64,000 nt of DNA from Aquimarina mytili. GTDB taxonomy: Bacteria > Bacteroidota > Bacteroidia > Flavobacteriales > Flavobacteriaceae. Position 1 is the first letter of the stretch. Every line of letters starts with the position of its first letter. The stretch covers positions 124,001 through 188,000 of the forward strand of contig NZ_JAERQJ010000008.1 in assembly GCF_016735115.1 (NCBI RefSeq). The letters run 5' to 3'. A model generated the notes under the pieces. It was not told the origin of the DNA, did not search any database, and worked only from the letters and a program-made list of their open reading frames with translations. The position numbers and the translations under genes are program-made. This document shows, one piece after another, positions 35,486 through 45,728 of this stretch.

Positions 35486-35576
35486 TTCTTAAAACGTTTA
35501 TTAATGCTTTCTTAGGTTGCTTAGACTTTCAATAACAGCATTTAAACCAATTTATTATGAGCAACAGTGATATCTT

Positions 35577-36149
35577 TTAGTCTAAAATCTCCCTCACTTT
35601 TTGTTGAAGAATGGGTACTACATCGACTTCGAACCAAGGATTCTTTGTAAGCCAAAAACGATTTCTGGGAGATGGGTGTGGTAGTGGTATATATTTTGGC
35701 AAATACTCATGGTAGGTTTTGACTGTTTCTGTCAAAGATTTTTTTGCCAATTGTTTGAGATAATACTTTTGGGCATATTGTCCAATTAAAATAATCAATT
35801 CAAGAGATGGCATTTGATCAAATAAAGAATTGTGCCATAAAGGTGCACATTCTGGTCTTGGGGGTAAATCTCCACTTTTTCCTTTTCCGGGATAACAAAA
35901 TCCCATAGGCACAATGGCTATTTTGGTTTCGTCATAAAACAAATCACCTGTGATATCCAGCCATTTTCTAAGCTGCCTTCCACTAGCATCATCCCAAGGA
36001 ATTCCTGAATTATGAACTTTTGTTCCGGGAGCTTGACCAATGATAATAATTTTGGCTTCGGGATGAGCAGAGACCACGGGTCGTGGACCTAATGGTAAAT
36101 GTACTTTACACACTTCGCAAGCTCTAATATCAGAAAGCAATTTATCCAT
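35577..36149 (-). CDS. Uracil-DNA-glycosylase-family protein
   Basis: A 190-residue protein. UDG-superfamily motifs: GQAPGTKVHNSGIPWDD (motif 1 region), FCYPGKGKSGD, and the C-terminal LPHPSPRNRFW loop. Only Cys11 and Cys14 (ACEVC) are present near the start, so the four-cysteine Fe-S site of families 4/5 is incomplete. Probably removes uracil or another damaged base, or binds DNA. Begins four bases after the rsmI stop and is likely co-transcribed. Confidence 0.75.
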   Translation of the reverse strand: MDKLLSDIRACEVCKVHLPLGPRPVVSAHPEAKIIIIGQAPGTKVHNSGIPWDDASGRQLRKWLDITGDLFYDETKIAIVPMGFCYPGKGKSGDLPPRPECAPLWHNSLFDQMPSLELIILIGQYAQKYYLKQLAKKSLTETVKTYHEYLPKYIPLPHPSPRNRFWLTKNPWFEVDVVPILQQKVREILD

Positions 36150-36152
36150 CTG

Positions 36153-36827
36153 TTATTTGTTTTTACCCTCTACAATAATTACAATCTCTCCTTTTGGCGG
36201 TTTCTTTTCAAAGTAGGTCAAAACTTCGCTAGCTGTACCTCTGATAGTTTCTTCATAAAGTTTGCTTAATTCTCTAGACACTGAAACTTGGCGATCGGTT
36301 CCAAAATATTCAACAACATTCCCTAGTGTTTTTAAAAGTTTATGTGGAGATTCATAAAAAATCATGGTTCTTGTTTCTTCAGCCAAAAATTTTAGTCGGG
36401 TTTGTCTTCCTTTTTTGACTGGTAAAAATCCTTCAAAAACAAACTTATCATTAGGCAAACCGCTATTTACCAATGCAGGAACAAAAGCTGTTGCTCCTGG
36501 CAAGCATTCTACTGGTATATCTTGCTCCACACAGGCTCTGGTAAGTAAAAATCCAGGATCACTTATTGCTGGTGTTCCTGCATCGCTTATCAAAGCAATG
36601 GTCTCTCCTCTTTGTAATTTTTGAATAATCCCATCAATTGTTCTATGCTCGTTATGCATATGATGACTTTGCATAGAAGTAGTTATTTCAAAATGCTTCA
36701 ATAATTTACCACTAGTACGTGTATCTTCGGCCAGGATCAGATCTACCTCTTTTAGAACTTTTATTGCTCTAAAAGTCATATCATCAAGATTACCAATCGG
36801 CGTAGGAACAAGGTATAGTTTAGACAT
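36153..36827 (-). CDS. rsmI: 16S rRNA (cytidine1402-2'-O)-methyltransferase
   Basis: A 224-residue protein. The tetrapyrrole-methylase fold: LYLVPTPIGNLDDMT at the start, LAEDTRTSGKLL, ISDAGTPAISDPG, PGATAFVPALV and the C-terminal KGEIVIIVEG. It methylates the 2'-OH of C1402 at the ribosomal decoding site using SAM. First gene of a unit with the UDG-like gene. Confidence 0.95.
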   Translation of the reverse strand: MSKLYLVPTPIGNLDDMTFRAIKVLKEVDLILAEDTRTSGKLLKHFEITTSMQSHHMHNEHRTIDGIIQKLQRGETIALISDAGTPAISDPGFLLTRACVEQDIPVECLPGATAFVPALVNSGLPNDKFVFEGFLPVKKGRQTRLKFLAEETRTMIFYESPHKLLKTLGNVVEYFGTDRQVSVSRELSKLYEETIRGTASEVLTYFEKKPPKGEIVIIVEGKNK

Positions 36828-36841
36828 ATAGTATAGTAAAA

Positions 36842-36862
36842 ACCGAAAGCATGGCTTTCGGT
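36842..36862 (-). terminator. Terminator between the DoxX-like gene and rsmI (- strand)
   Basis: ACCGAAAGC-ATG-GCTTTCGGT with TTTTTAC following on the - strand. Confidence 0.75.
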
Positions 36863-36896
36863 AGAATAAATTGTAATCAAAATTCTTAAAAAATTA

Positions 36897-37244
36897 TTAT
36901 GGCCTCACTTTTTTGCCTACAAAGTATGATGTTAATAGTAAGACTAAAGCAACCAAAGCTCCAGCCCATTCACCATCTCCAGCTTGTTGATGTGCAAAGA
37001 ATGCCAAGACAAAATTAAAGAAAAAACCTGCATAAGCCCACTCTTTTAATTTCTTCCACTTATTCAATAAAATAACTGTGATTCCTGATAATTTTAATAT
37101 CGCTAAAGGATACACAATATACCCAGGATAATTAAACGACGCGAATGTTTGCAAGATTTCTTCATGCTTAGTAAGATACATTCCTGCAGAGAATAACATT
37201 AATAATGTTAACAACCCTGTAGCAATCCAATAAATAATTTTCAT
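36897..37244 (-). CDS. DoxX-like membrane protein
   Basis: A 115-residue protein with four helices: MKIIYWIATGLLTLLMLFSAGMYL at the start (in part), YPGYIVYPLAILKLSGI, AYAGFFFNFVLAFFAHQ and LVALVLLLTSYFVGKKVRP at the end. The DoxX/SURF4 fold; some members are thought to affect respiration or redox sensing. Function not established. Second gene after the acidic protein on the same strand. Confidence 0.7.
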   Translation of the reverse strand: MKIIYWIATGLLTLLMLFSAGMYLTKHEEILQTFASFNYPGYIVYPLAILKLSGITVILLNKWKKLKEWAYAGFFFNFVLAFFAHQQAGDGEWAGALVALVLLLTSYFVGKKVRP

Positions 37245-37261
37245 ATGCTCGAATTTTATAT

Positions 37262-37993
37262 TTAGTGTTCAAATTTACTGCTTACAATATCCATAAAACG
37301 TTCTTCATATTCTTCTTTACCTTGCCAATTATGATAATCGGGTTTAACCATGGTTGCAATAAAGTCTTGTGCTTCATTTTTAGTTCTTAAGGTGTTCAAT
37401 TGAGATAACACCCTATTATAATCTGTAGCGCTTCCTTCAAAAAGATACTTTATAAAAGCCAATCGATCATTCAATCCAATGTGGATATCCCTGCGCAATT
37501 GATCATTCAGAGATTTTGGCTTTTCATCTTCTCCAGTTTTTTCAAAGATTTCAGGGTTAGAAGAAGCCGGGACAAAAAGGTCTTCGGTAACTCTGGCATT
37601 TATACCCTCAATAATAAGCTCTGGTTTACTTTCAATATCTGCATTATGTTCTTCCTTTTTTTCTTCCTTCTGCTCTTCTTTAAATTTAGGGGCGGCGGGT
37701 TGCTCTATTTCTAGTTGTTCTTGAACAACAACTTCTGATTTAGGTTCAATAATCTCCTTAATTTTTTGTTTTACCTCTTTTAATTTGTCAGATTCTTTAT
37801 TTTCTAAAGCAGTTCTAACTTGGCCAATAGTGGGTTGTGGTCCTCCAAAATGAGATTCTACAAAATTAAGTATGCTTAGTTTTTCATAAACAAGCCTGGA
37901 CTCTTCTTGCAACTGGGCCAATGTTGATTTATCTATGCCTTGTAATATTCGATGAGCAATACTTATAAGTTCGGCTTCTAATTTCTTCTTCAT
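37262..37993 (-). CDS. Conserved Bacteroidetes hypothetical protein, acidic linker
   Basis: A 243-residue protein. The N-terminal helical segment is KLEAELISIAHRILQGIDKS, about residues 85-130 form a Glu/Lys/Pro-rich linker, and the C-terminal helical domain has SLNDQLRRDIHIGLNDRLAF and LNTLRTKNEAQDFI. No signal. This conserved family is common in Flavobacteriia; I know no function. It is divergent from tdk. Confidence 0.6.
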   Translation of the reverse strand: MKKKLEAELISIAHRILQGIDKSTLAQLQEESRLVYEKLSILNFVESHFGGPQPTIGQVRTALENKESDKLKEVKQKIKEIIEPKSEVVVQEQLEIEQPAAPKFKEEQKEEKKEEHNADIESKPELIIEGINARVTEDLFVPASSNPEIFEKTGEDEKPKSLNDQLRRDIHIGLNDRLAFIKYLFEGSATDYNRVLSQLNTLRTKNEAQDFIATMVKPDYHNWQGKEEYEERFMDIVSSKFEH

Positions 37994-38034
37994 AACTTTC
38001 TTATTCGTTTACAATACTGCTTTTTGTTTTTTAA

Positions 38035-38042
38035 TAAATTTG
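38035..38042 (+). promoter_or_regulatory. Bacteroidetes -7 element (TAAATTTG) for tdk-alr
   Basis: An exact TAnnTTTG match 57 bases before the tdk ATG, in the divergent gap. Confidence 0.4.
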
Positions 38043-38098
38043 CCCCATCCTAGTGTTAGGTAAAGGGATTTCTTTTAATTTATTCTGAAAAATACAAA

Positions 38099-38746
38099 AT
38101 GTTTCTCGAAAATACGGTAAATCATAAAGAGCAATTTGGTTGGATAGAGGTAATCTGTGGTTCTATGTTTTCGGGTAAAACTGAAGAACTTATACGCAGA
38201 TTAAAGCGTGCACAATTTGCAAAACAAAAAGTCGAAATATTTAAACCCGCTATTGATGTTAGATATGATGATGAAATGGTGGTTTCTCATGATGCTAATG
38301 AAATTCGTTCTACACCGGTTCCTGCGGCAGCAAATATTAGAATCCTGGCCGATACCTGCGATGTTGTAGGAATAGATGAGGCTCAGTTTTTTGATGATGA
38401 AATCGTAGCCGTTTGTAATGATTTGGCCAATAAAGGAATACGAGTAATAGTCGCTGGATTAGATATGGATTTTAAAGGAAATCCTTTTGGCCCCATGCCC
38501 GCACTAATGGCAACAGCAGAATATGTTACCAAAGTACATGCAGTTTGTACGAGAACGGGTAATTTGGCTCAATTTAGTTATAGAAAATCAAAAAAAGACG
38601 ATCTCGTTTTATTAGGAGAAACAGAAGAATACGAACCTTTAAGCCGTGCAGCATATTACAGAGCAACACTAAAAGAAAAGGTTAAAGATATGGAAGTTAA
38701 AGATCCCGAAGAGATTACAAAAAACTCTAACACATCTAATGAGTAA
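38099..38746 (+). CDS. tdk: Thymidine kinase
   Basis: A 215-residue protein with P-loop GSMFSGKT at 21-28, DEAQFFDDE for the catalytic acid region, and a [15 protein letters not shown] zinc-finger-like lasso in which only one Cys remains, usual for this group. It phosphorylates thymidine for salvage. Its last bases overlap alr by eight. Confidence 0.95.
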   Translation: MFLENTVNHKEQFGWIEVICGSMFSGKTEELIRRLKRAQFAKQKVEIFKPAIDVRYDDEMVVSHDANEIRSTPVPAAANIRILADTCDVVGIDEAQFFDDEIVAVCNDLANKGIRVIVAGLDMDFKGNPFGPMPALMATAEYVTKVHAVCTRTGNLAQFSYRKSKKDDLVLLGETEEYEPLSRAAYYRATLKEKVKDMEVKDPEEITKNSNTSNE

Positions 38747-39851
38747 AACATCAGAAACCATATTAGAAATTAACCTTGCACACCTTACTCATAATTTTAA
38801 TCATTTAAAAAGTAAGCTAGACCCTGAGGTTAAAGTATTGGCCGTAGTAAAGGCTTCTGGATACGGTAGTGATGCGGCAATAATTGCACGACATTTAGAA
38901 AAAATAGGTGCAGATTATTTTGCAGTAGCTTATACTTCTGAAGGAATACAACTTCGAGACGCAGGAATTACAACTCCGATTTTGGTACTGCATCCACAAC
39001 CTGTGAATTTTCAAAAACTAATAGACTATCAATTAGAGCCTAGTGTATACAGTGCCAGAGTTCTTAAAGAATTTCTTGTTACCGCTAAATTAAATGGCAA
39101 GAAGCACTATCCCATTCATGTCAAATTTAATACAGGGCTAAACCGTATTGGTTTTGATGAAAGTGATGTGGACTATATTACAAAACAAATAAGTGCAACA
39201 GATGTTATAAAAGTTGTTTCCTTACTTTCTCATCTTGCTGCTAGTGAAGATTATAATGAAAGAGAATTCACTTTAAACCAGATTAATAGTTTTAAACAAA
39301 TAGCTAATAAAGTAAGTGCCAAATTAGGTTATACACCTATATTACATCAATCGAATACCTCTGGAATTTTTAACTATCCTGAAGCCCATTTTGACATGGT
39401 ACGTACCGGTATTGGATTATATGGTTATGGTAATGAGGCAAAATATGATACACAACTCAAACCAGTAATGTCACTAAAATCTGTGATTTCTCAAATTCAT
39501 GACATGCAGCCAGGGGATTCATTAGGCTACAATAGAGCATTTATTGCTTCGGAAGCTACAAAAACGGCTACTATTCCTATAGGACATGCCGATGGTATTG
39601 GCAGACAATATGGCAACAAAAAGGGGTATGTAATTATTCATAACCAACGTGCTTATATTCTTGGTAATGTTTGTATGGATATGATTATGGTTGATATTAC
39701 AACAATAGATTGTAAAGAAGGTGATGAAGTGATTATTTTTGGATCAGAATCTAGCGCGGCGAATATTGCCGAACATTCTGGAACGATCTCATACGAATTA
39801 CTAACTGCTGTATCCCCAAGAGTAAAACGTACTGTTATCGATGATAAGTGA
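38739..39851 (+). CDS. alr: Alanine racemase
   Basis: A 370-residue protein. Fold-type III PLP enzyme: Lys38 in [11 protein letters not shown] binds PLP, and Tyr264 in LGYNRAF is the second base. Also [12 protein letters not shown] and [13 protein letters not shown]. It supplies D-alanine for peptidoglycan. The gene overlaps tdk by eight bases, so the two are coupled. Confidence 0.95.
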   Translation: MSKTSETILEINLAHLTHNFNHLKSKLDPEVKVLAVVKASGYGSDAAIIARHLEKIGADYFAVAYTSEGIQLRDAGITTPILVLHPQPVNFQKLIDYQLEPSVYSARVLKEFLVTAKLNGKKHYPIHVKFNTGLNRIGFDESDVDYITKQISATDVIKVVSLLSHLAASEDYNEREFTLNQINSFKQIANKVSAKLGYTPILHQSNTSGIFNYPEAHFDMVRTGIGLYGYGNEAKYDTQLKPVMSLKSVISQIHDMQPGDSLGYNRAFIASEATKTATIPIGHADGIGRQYGNKKGYVIIHNQRAYILGNVCMDMIMVDITTIDCKEGDEVIIFGSESSAANIAEHSGTISYELLTAVSPRVKRTVIDDK

Positions 39852-39954
39852 TTTTCAACGAAAATTGTGGAATATCCACACAGGCTATTTTTAGTTTAGT
39901 CGCTATTTTTTTGTTAAATTAGACCTAAACTAATCATCTAAATTTAAAAATAGT

Positions 39955-40368
39955 ATGGGATTTCTTAAAGATTTTAAATCTTTCTTATTGAAAGGAGATA
40001 TTGTTAATCTTGCTACTGCGGTTATCGTAGGTGGAGCTTTTGGAAAAATTGTAACATCGTTCACCAATGATGTTTTAATGCCACCTATTGGTCTTCTGCT
40101 AGGAAAAGTGAACTTTACAGATCTTAAATTTCAACTTACAGAAGCTTCAGTTAATGAAGCTGGAGAAGCTATTGCTCCTGTAACTATAAACTATGGATCT
40201 TTTATACAGACTGTTATCGACTTCGTAATTATTGGATTCTGTATTTTTATGGTTTTAAAAGCTTATGAAAGAACACAGAAAAAAGAGGAGGCGGCTCCTG
40301 CAGCACCTGCCGGACCAACAGATAATGAACTATTGGCAGAAATTAGAGATTTACTTAAAAAACAATAA
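39955..40368 (+). CDS. mscL: Large-conductance mechanosensitive channel
   Basis: A 137-residue protein. The N-terminal MGFLKDFKSFLLKGDIVNLA, TM1 LATAVIVGGAFGKIV, a short periplasmic loop (Gln/Thr/Asn-rich, about 45-75), TM2 FVIIGFCIFMVLKAYER, and a charged C-terminal helix bundle (NELLAEIRDLLKKQ). It opens under membrane tension as an osmotic safety valve. Confidence 0.95.
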   Translation: MGFLKDFKSFLLKGDIVNLATAVIVGGAFGKIVTSFTNDVLMPPIGLLLGKVNFTDLKFQLTEASVNEAGEAIAPVTINYGSFIQTVIDFVIIGFCIFMVLKAYERTQKKEEAAPAAPAGPTDNELLAEIRDLLKKQ

Positions 40369-40421
40369 TCTCATTAGAATTGTTAATCTATAGCTACCGC
40401 TATACTACATATTCTAACCTA

Positions 40422-40449
40422 AACCGTCCTTAATAGGGCGGTTATTTTT
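40422..40449 (+). terminator. Intrinsic terminator after mscL
   Basis: AACCGTCCT-TAAT-AGGGCGGTT with T-rich tail. Confidence 0.8.
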
Positions 40450-40595
40450 TACGTTTTGTTACATATATAACAAATAGTATAAATTTTTATAATTTTTGTT
40501 TAAATTCTGGTGGTATTAGAAATATTCCTCACTTTTGCTGGAATTTAAAAGAGTTTATACGATTTTTGTATAATCCAAAAGGAAAAATTAAATAA

Positions 40596-41588
40596 ATGAA
40601 AGTAGCTGTTGTTGGTGCTACCGGCTTGGTAGGAACCGTAATGTTAGAAGTATTAGAGGAAAGAAACTTTCCTGTTACCGAATTAATCCCTGTAGCATCA
40701 GAAAGATCTGTAGGTAAAAAAATTACATATAAGGGTGAGCAATTTTCTGTAGTTGGGCTTTCTACGGCAATAGAAATGAAACCCGATGTTGCATTATTCT
40801 CGGCTGGAGGAAACACCTCTTTAGAGTGGGCTCCAAAATTTGCTGAAGCCGGAATAACTGTTATTGACAATTCATCAGCATGGAGAATGGATCCTACAAA
40901 AAAGTTAGTCGTTCCAGAAATTAATGCAAAAGCTTTATCTGCAGACGATAAAATTATTGCCAACCCTAATTGTTCTACTATACAACTAGTAATGGCACTG
41001 GGGCCACTTCATGATAAATATAAAATAAAGCGTACCATTATCTCTACTTATCAATCCATCACCGGAACCGGTGTAAAAGCTGTTCAACAATTAGAAAATG
41101 AATATGCTGGAGAAAAAGGAGAAATGGCTTATCCTTATCCGATACATCGCAACGCAATACCACATTGCGACGTATTTCAAGAAAACGGATACACCAAAGA
41201 AGAAATGAAATTGGTAAACGAGACGCAAAAAATCTTAGATGACCGCACGATTGCGGTAACCGCTACTGCAATTCGAATTCCTGTGGTGGGAGGACATAGT
41301 GAAAGTGTAAATCTTGAATTTGCTCATGAATTTGATGAGAATGATGTAAGAAAAATTCTTAACGAGACTCCAGGCGTTACCGTACAAGATAATCCCGACA
41401 CCAATACATATCCAATGCCAATATATGCCGAAGGAAAAAATGATGTTTTTGTAGGAAGGATCAGAAGAGATCACTCCAGAGAAAATGCTTTGAATATGTG
41501 GATCGTAGCAGACAATCTGCGTAAAGGAGCAGCGACTAATGCTGTGCAAATAGGAGAATATCTAGTAGAGAACGAGCTTATAGGCTAA
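40596..41588 (+). CDS. asd: Aspartate-semialdehyde dehydrogenase
   Basis: A 330-residue protein. NADP-binding VAVVGATGLVGTVMLEVLEE at the start, catalytic Cys126 in NPNCSTIQLV, a GGHSESVNLEF segment with the catalytic His, and YAEGKNDVFVGRIRRD near the end. It makes aspartate semialdehyde for Lys/DAP, Thr and Met. Confidence 0.95.
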   Translation: MKVAVVGATGLVGTVMLEVLEERNFPVTELIPVASERSVGKKITYKGEQFSVVGLSTAIEMKPDVALFSAGGNTSLEWAPKFAEAGITVIDNSSAWRMDPTKKLVVPEINAKALSADDKIIANPNCSTIQLVMALGPLHDKYKIKRTIISTYQSITGTGVKAVQQLENEYAGEKGEMAYPYPIHRNAIPHCDVFQENGYTKEEMKLVNETQKILDDRTIAVTATAIRIPVVGGHSESVNLEFAHEFDENDVRKILNETPGVTVQDNPDTNTYPMPIYAEGKNDVFVGRIRRDHSRENALNMWIVADNLRKGAATNAVQIGEYLVENELIG

Positions 41589-41609
41589 ATAACCAACCAA
41601 AAATTGATT

Positions 41610-41648
41610 AACCCTTGTTATTAATGTAATAGCAAGGGTTTTTCTGTT
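41610..41648 (+). terminator. Intrinsic terminator after asd
   Basis: AACCCTTGTTATTA-ATG-TAATAGCAAGGGTT (one G-U) followed by TTTCTGTTTTT. Confidence 0.85.
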
Positions 41649-41739
41649 TTTATACAGATCCTGTTGTAAAAACAGCTTTGTAAGGTTTTTGACATTATCT
41701 CATCTAATTAAACAATTTAATCACAAAAAAATAGAAAAA

Positions 41740-42108
41740 ATGAATAAATTAATATTAATAATTAGAATACTATTAGGTCTGCTTCTTATTGTTTTTGGAA
41801 GTAATAAATTTATCGATTTCTTACCCGCTATCGAATTTGCAAATCCAGATGCCGGAGCATTATTTGGAGCATTAGCCGGGAGTTATATCATGAAAACTGT
41901 AGGCCTCATTGAAGTAATAGCCGGACTTTTATTGGTTATCAACAAAGCTGTACCTTTTGCACTAGTGATATTAGCGCCAATCTCAATAAATATCATTTTG
42001 TTTCATCTTACTTTAGACCCTGCAAACATTGGCCCAGGAGCATTTGTCTTTCTTTTAAACATTTTCTTAATATTTAAATATTGGGATAAATACAAAACTC
42101 TTTTCTAA
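41740..42108 (+). CDS. DoxX-like membrane protein
   Basis: A 122-residue protein from ATG 41740; the frame opens 51 bases earlier but the upstream extension is not membrane-like. Four helices: ILIIRILLGLLLIVFGSNKF, IEVIAGLLLVINKA and further. The conserved GxxKxxxF at the first helix end (GSNKFIDF) fits DoxX. Function unknown. Followed by a structured intergenic region. Confidence 0.7.
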   Translation: MNKLILIIRILLGLLLIVFGSNKFIDFLPAIEFANPDAGALFGALAGSYIMKTVGLIEVIAGLLLVINKAVPFALVILAPISINIILFHLTLDPANIGPGAFVFLLNIFLIFKYWDKYKTLF

Positions 42109-42141
42109 AACAAAAAAAAATCGTTTCTTAGAGAAAAATCT

Positions 42142-42250
42142 GACTGCTCTTAGGTAATTTATCCTACATTTTGTGTTGCTATACCCCAAAGGAACACCAA
42201 AGAAAACCTGTTTTTTCTTCTGAGGATATGTTACAGAGCAGTCTTTTTTT
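42142..42250 (+). ncRNA. Candidate structured RNA closed by a 9-bp helix and a U-run
   Basis: GACTGCTCT (42142-42150) pairs exactly with AGAGCAGTC (42235-42243), which is followed by T7. Enclosed are smaller hairpins: TAGG/CCTA at about 42151-42166, GTGTT/AACAC around a CCCC-containing loop, and GAAAA/TTTTC at the right. This multibranch form ending in a terminator-like U-run could be a small RNA or the 3' UTR of the DoxX gene. No match to 6S, SRP or tmRNA core that I can see. Confidence 0.35.
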
Positions 42251-42314
42251 ATAATTTCTTTAGCATTTGAACCTGCTTCTTTTGATAGATTTGTGTATTC
42301 TAATGAAAATAATC

Positions 42315-44483
42315 ATGAAAAAAATATTCTTTGTACTATCTGTTATCGCATTTATGATGGCTTGCAAGAACGACACCAAACAACAAACCAGTAAAAATTA
42401 TATTGAATTGAATTATCCTGAGACTAAAAAAGTAGATACGATAGATACTTATTTTGGTAATAAAGTCCAAGACCCTTATCGATGGTTAGAAGATGATCGA
42501 AGTGAAGAAACAGAAAACTGGGTTACTACTCAAAACAAAACCACGTTTGGTTATTTAGAAAAGATTCCCTTCAGAAACGATTTGAAAAAACGTTTATCAG
42601 ACCTTTGGAACTATGAAAAAGTAGGTTCTCCCTTTAAAGAAGGAAATTACACCTATTTTTATAAAAATGATGGATTACAGAACCAATATGTCGTATATCG
42701 TTTTAAAAATGAAGGAGATGAGCCAGAAGTATTCCTAGATCCAAATACTTTTAGTAAAGATGGAACTACATCTCTTGGAAGCATGAGTTTTTCTAAAGAT
42801 GGTACACTACTAGCATATTCTATCTCTGAAGGAGGTAGTGATTGGCGTAAAGTGATTGTTAAAAACACAGAAACTAACGAAATCTTAGGTGATACTATAG
42901 TGGATTTAAAATTCTCAGGTATGTCTTGGAGGGGTAATGAAGGTTTTTATTATTCTAGTTATGATAAACCCAAAGGAAGCGAACTTTCTGCCAAAACAGA
43001 TCAACACAAAGTATATTTTCATAAATTAGGAACTTCACAAAAAGAGGATGAGCTCATTTTTGGTGGAACTCCAGAAGAAAAACACAGATATGTTTTTGGA
43101 GGGGTAACCGATGATGGTCATTATTTAACCATTAGCGCAAGTACATCTACATCTGGAAACAAATTGTTTATCAAAGATCTTACAAAACCCGATAGCAAGC
43201 TTGTCACAATTTTAGATCATACAAATAGTGATAGTTATGTTATAGATAATGTTGCCTCTACATTGTACATTGTTACAAACTTAGATGCTCCAAATCAAAA
43301 AATAGTAACGGTAGATGCATCAAACCCTAGTCCTCAACACTGGAAAGACTTTATCCCTGAGACAAAAAATGTATTAAGTCCGAATAAAGGAGGTGGTTAT
43401 TTCTTTGCAGAATATATGGTAGATGCCGTTTCTAAAGTATTACAATATGATTATGATGGTAAACTTGTTCGTGAGGTTGAGTTACCAGGCGTAGGATCTG
43501 CAAATGGATTTGGAACCAAAAAAGAAGAAAAAGAATTGTATTATTCTTTTACTAATTACAAGACGCCAACAAGTATTTATAAATACAACATCACTAATGG
43601 GACTTCAGAATTGTATCGTAAACCAAAAATTGATTTTGATCCTGAGAATTTTGAAAGTAAACAAGTATTCTATACCTCAAAAGATGGTACCAAAGTTCCA
43701 ATGATTATTACCTACAAAAAAGGAGTCGAATTAAACGGAAAAAATCCAACAATTTTATATGGATATGGAGGCTTCAATATCAGTTTAACTCCTTCTTTTA
43801 GCATAGCAAATGCTGTGTGGATGGAACAAGGAGGAATTTATGCAGTGCCAAACCTAAGAGGTGGAGGAGAATATGGAAAAAAATGGCATGATGCAGGTAC
43901 AAAAATGCAAAAGCAAAATGTATTTGATGATTTTATTGCTGCTGCAGAATATCTTATAGAAAATAAATATACTTCTAGTGAGTACCTTGCGATTCGAGGT
44001 GGATCTAACGGAGGATTATTAGTTGGTGCTACCATGACCCAGAGACCAGATCTTATGAAAGTAGCATTACCTGCTGTTGGGGTTCTTGATATGTTGCGTT
44101 ATCATACTTTTACTGCCGGTGCGGGATGGGCTTATGATTACGGTACTGCAGAAGAAAGTAAAGCTATGTTCGAGTATTTAAATGGATATTCTCCTGTGCA
44201 TAACGTAAAAGAAGGTGTGCAGTATCCAGCTACTTTGGTTACTACAGGGGATCATGATGACAGAGTAGTTCCTGCCCATTCGTTTAAGTTTGCAGCCGAG
44301 TTACAAGCAAAACAATCAGGAAACAACCCTACCTTAATACGAATAGAAACAAAAGCCGGACATGGCGCAGGAACACCCGTTAGTAAAACCATAGAACAAT
44401 ATGCTGATATTTTTGGTTTTACATTATTTAACATGGGATATCAAGTACTACCTGAGAAAGTTACCAAAGACGTAAAAGGATAA
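42315..44483 (+). CDS. Prolyl oligopeptidase family (S9A) lipoprotein
   Basis: A 722-residue protein from ATG 42315, the start that gives a clean lipoprotein signal (FMMA-C); ATG 42303 is an alternative. Propeller N-terminal part ([16 protein letters not shown]), then a catalytic alpha/beta domain with Ser564 in [20 protein letters not shown] (Asp) and His683 in KAGHGAG. It cleaves short Pro-containing peptides, here probably in the periplasm. A large intergenic RNA candidate lies just upstream; a terminator follows. Confidence 0.92.
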   Translation: MKKIFFVLSVIAFMMACKNDTKQQTSKNYIELNYPETKKVDTIDTYFGNKVQDPYRWLEDDRSEETENWVTTQNKTTFGYLEKIPFRNDLKKRLSDLWNYEKVGSPFKEGNYTYFYKNDGLQNQYVVYRFKNEGDEPEVFLDPNTFSKDGTTSLGSMSFSKDGTLLAYSISEGGSDWRKVIVKNTETNEILGDTIVDLKFSGMSWRGNEGFYYSSYDKPKGSELSAKTDQHKVYFHKLGTSQKEDELIFGGTPEEKHRYVFGGVTDDGHYLTISASTSTSGNKLFIKDLTKPDSKLVTILDHTNSDSYVIDNVASTLYIVTNLDAPNQKIVTVDASNPSPQHWKDFIPETKNVLSPNKGGGYFFAEYMVDAVSKVLQYDYDGKLVREVELPGVGSANGFGTKKEEKELYYSFTNYKTPTSIYKYNITNGTSELYRKPKIDFDPENFESKQVFYTSKDGTKVPMIITYKKGVELNGKNPTILYGYGGFNISLTPSFSIANAVWMEQGGIYAVPNLRGGGEYGKKWHDAGTKMQKQNVFDDFIAAAEYLIENKYTSSEYLAIRGGSNGGLLVGATMTQRPDLMKVALPAVGVLDMLRYHTFTAGAGWAYDYGTAEESKAMFEYLNGYSPVHNVKEGVQYPATLVTTGDHDDRVVPAHSFKFAAELQAKQSGNNPTLIRIETKAGHGAGTPVSKTIEQYADIFGFTLFNMGYQVLPEKVTKDVKG

Positions 44484-44509
44484 ACCAGATATATATCCAG
44501 AAAGAAATA

Positions 44510-44546
44510 AAAAAGATCGTAAGCCTGAGAGGCTTACGATCTTTTT
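44510..44546. terminator. Bidirectional terminator
   Basis: AAAAAGATCGTAAGCC and its complement around a TGAGA loop, with A- and T-runs on both sides, between convergent genes. Confidence 0.85.
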
Positions 44547-44592
44547 GTTTAATAACTAATTAATTTGTTATTATGACCAGTCTTTAGGTCTC

Positions 44593-45507
44593 TTAAAACC
44601 CATAATTTACTCCAAGTCCAAATACTTCTCTGACCTGAAATGCACCAATAGCATTATCATCATAAATAGCTTGAAAAGTTAAATTGGTAGATAAATATTT
44701 ATTAATAGTCATTACAATATTCGCTGTATAATCAAGATCTACATTTTGTGGATCCTCTAAGTAATTAGAATACAGACTTAGAATATTCTCCATAGATACA
44801 TTTTTCATGATGTCAAATTTGGCATAAGCATTAAGCGCCGCACCAAATTCAAAACGAGTAGTTTCATTTGCTTCTACACCAAAATATTCAAGATTGTCAT
44901 CCAATAGGTTTTCAGGGTTTGTCAGATCTGTAAAATTTCCATCAACAAATATAAACCTAGCCGTTGCCGGAGCAATGTTTACCTTTAAATTATCACTTTT
45001 CTTCCATAGCATACCTGGTCCTAACTGTAGATATGCAGGAGAAAAAAGATCTGTAATTTCTGTTCTTATTTCATTTCCTTCATCATCAGTTCCAAACTCA
45101 TAACCGGGAGCAAATTGTGTTCTGAAGTTTAAGAAAAATGAATAGTACCAGTTTGTTTCTTTTATTTGCTTACCAAGAAGTGAATTAAATTCAAAACGAT
45201 CGTTAGTTTTACGTGTAAACTCTTGATCTTTGATTTTGGTTAATCCATAATCTGCTAGAATTTTGTTGTCCCAGGTTAAACTTCCTTTTCTGTAATTGAA
45301 ATCGTAAGAAATGGAAAGATTACCTGCAATGTTTGAGGTTCCTCCTCCAAGCCATTCTGCATTAAAAGCAGATTGGTTAAATAAGAAGTTAATGTTTCCG
45401 GCCCTTGTCCACCCATCTTTTGGGGGCTCTTCTTTTTTTTCTTCTTCTTGTGCGAACATAATAGTAGCACTAAACAAGAGCACTACAGCTAGAAGTGTGT
45501 TTTTCAT
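44593..45507 (-). CDS. DUF3078 outer-membrane-like protein
   Basis: A 304-residue protein with a signal peptide ending FAQ (about residue 20), then an acidic EEEKKEEPP stretch and a beta-rich body with NQSAFNAEWLGGGTSNIAGN, SLTWDNKILADYGL and a terminal strand VFGLGVNYGF typical of Bacteroidetes DUF3078 barrels. Function unknown; outer-membrane location inferred. Promoter candidate at 45638-45645. Confidence 0.85.
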   Translation of the reverse strand: MKNTLLAVVLLFSATIMFAQEEEKKEEPPKDGWTRAGNINFLFNQSAFNAEWLGGGTSNIAGNLSISYDFNYRKGSLTWDNKILADYGLTKIKDQEFTRKTNDRFEFNSLLGKQIKETNWYYSFFLNFRTQFAPGYEFGTDDEGNEIRTEITDLFSPAYLQLGPGMLWKKSDNLKVNIAPATARFIFVDGNFTDLTNPENLLDDNLEYFGVEANETTRFEFGAALNAYAKFDIMKNVSMENILSLYSNYLEDPQNVDLDYTANIVMTINKYLSTNLTFQAIYDDNAIGAFQVREVFGLGVNYGF

Positions 45508-45637
45508 GTGATAGATAGTTTTAAGTAAGTTAATCGATTATTATCCCAGTCAAGAGTAGGGTAGCTAATAGAGTTTCAAAATTCATTTAGCATGACTTAA
45601 CCAAAATAAATAATCATTGTACATATTTATTCGTTGG

Positions 45638-45645
45638 CAAATATA
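45638..45645 (-). promoter_or_regulatory. Bacteroidetes -7 element (TATATTTG) for the DUF3078 gene
   Basis: An exact TAnnTTTG match on the - strand, giving a leader of about 120 bases. Confidence 0.4.
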
Positions 45646-45728
45646 TTTTAAGTAACGTTTTTTATCTTAAAAACATGGTGCATTGCCGGCTTTTTTCGAT
45701 AAACGGCAGCATTTACAGATCAATGGAC

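Noticed and set aside
45276..45470. Lys-rich frame antisense/overlapping within the DUF3078 gene
   Set aside because: It is a shadow of the Glu-rich linker of the DUF3078 protein and has no independent support; other such overlapping frames were dropped for the same reason.
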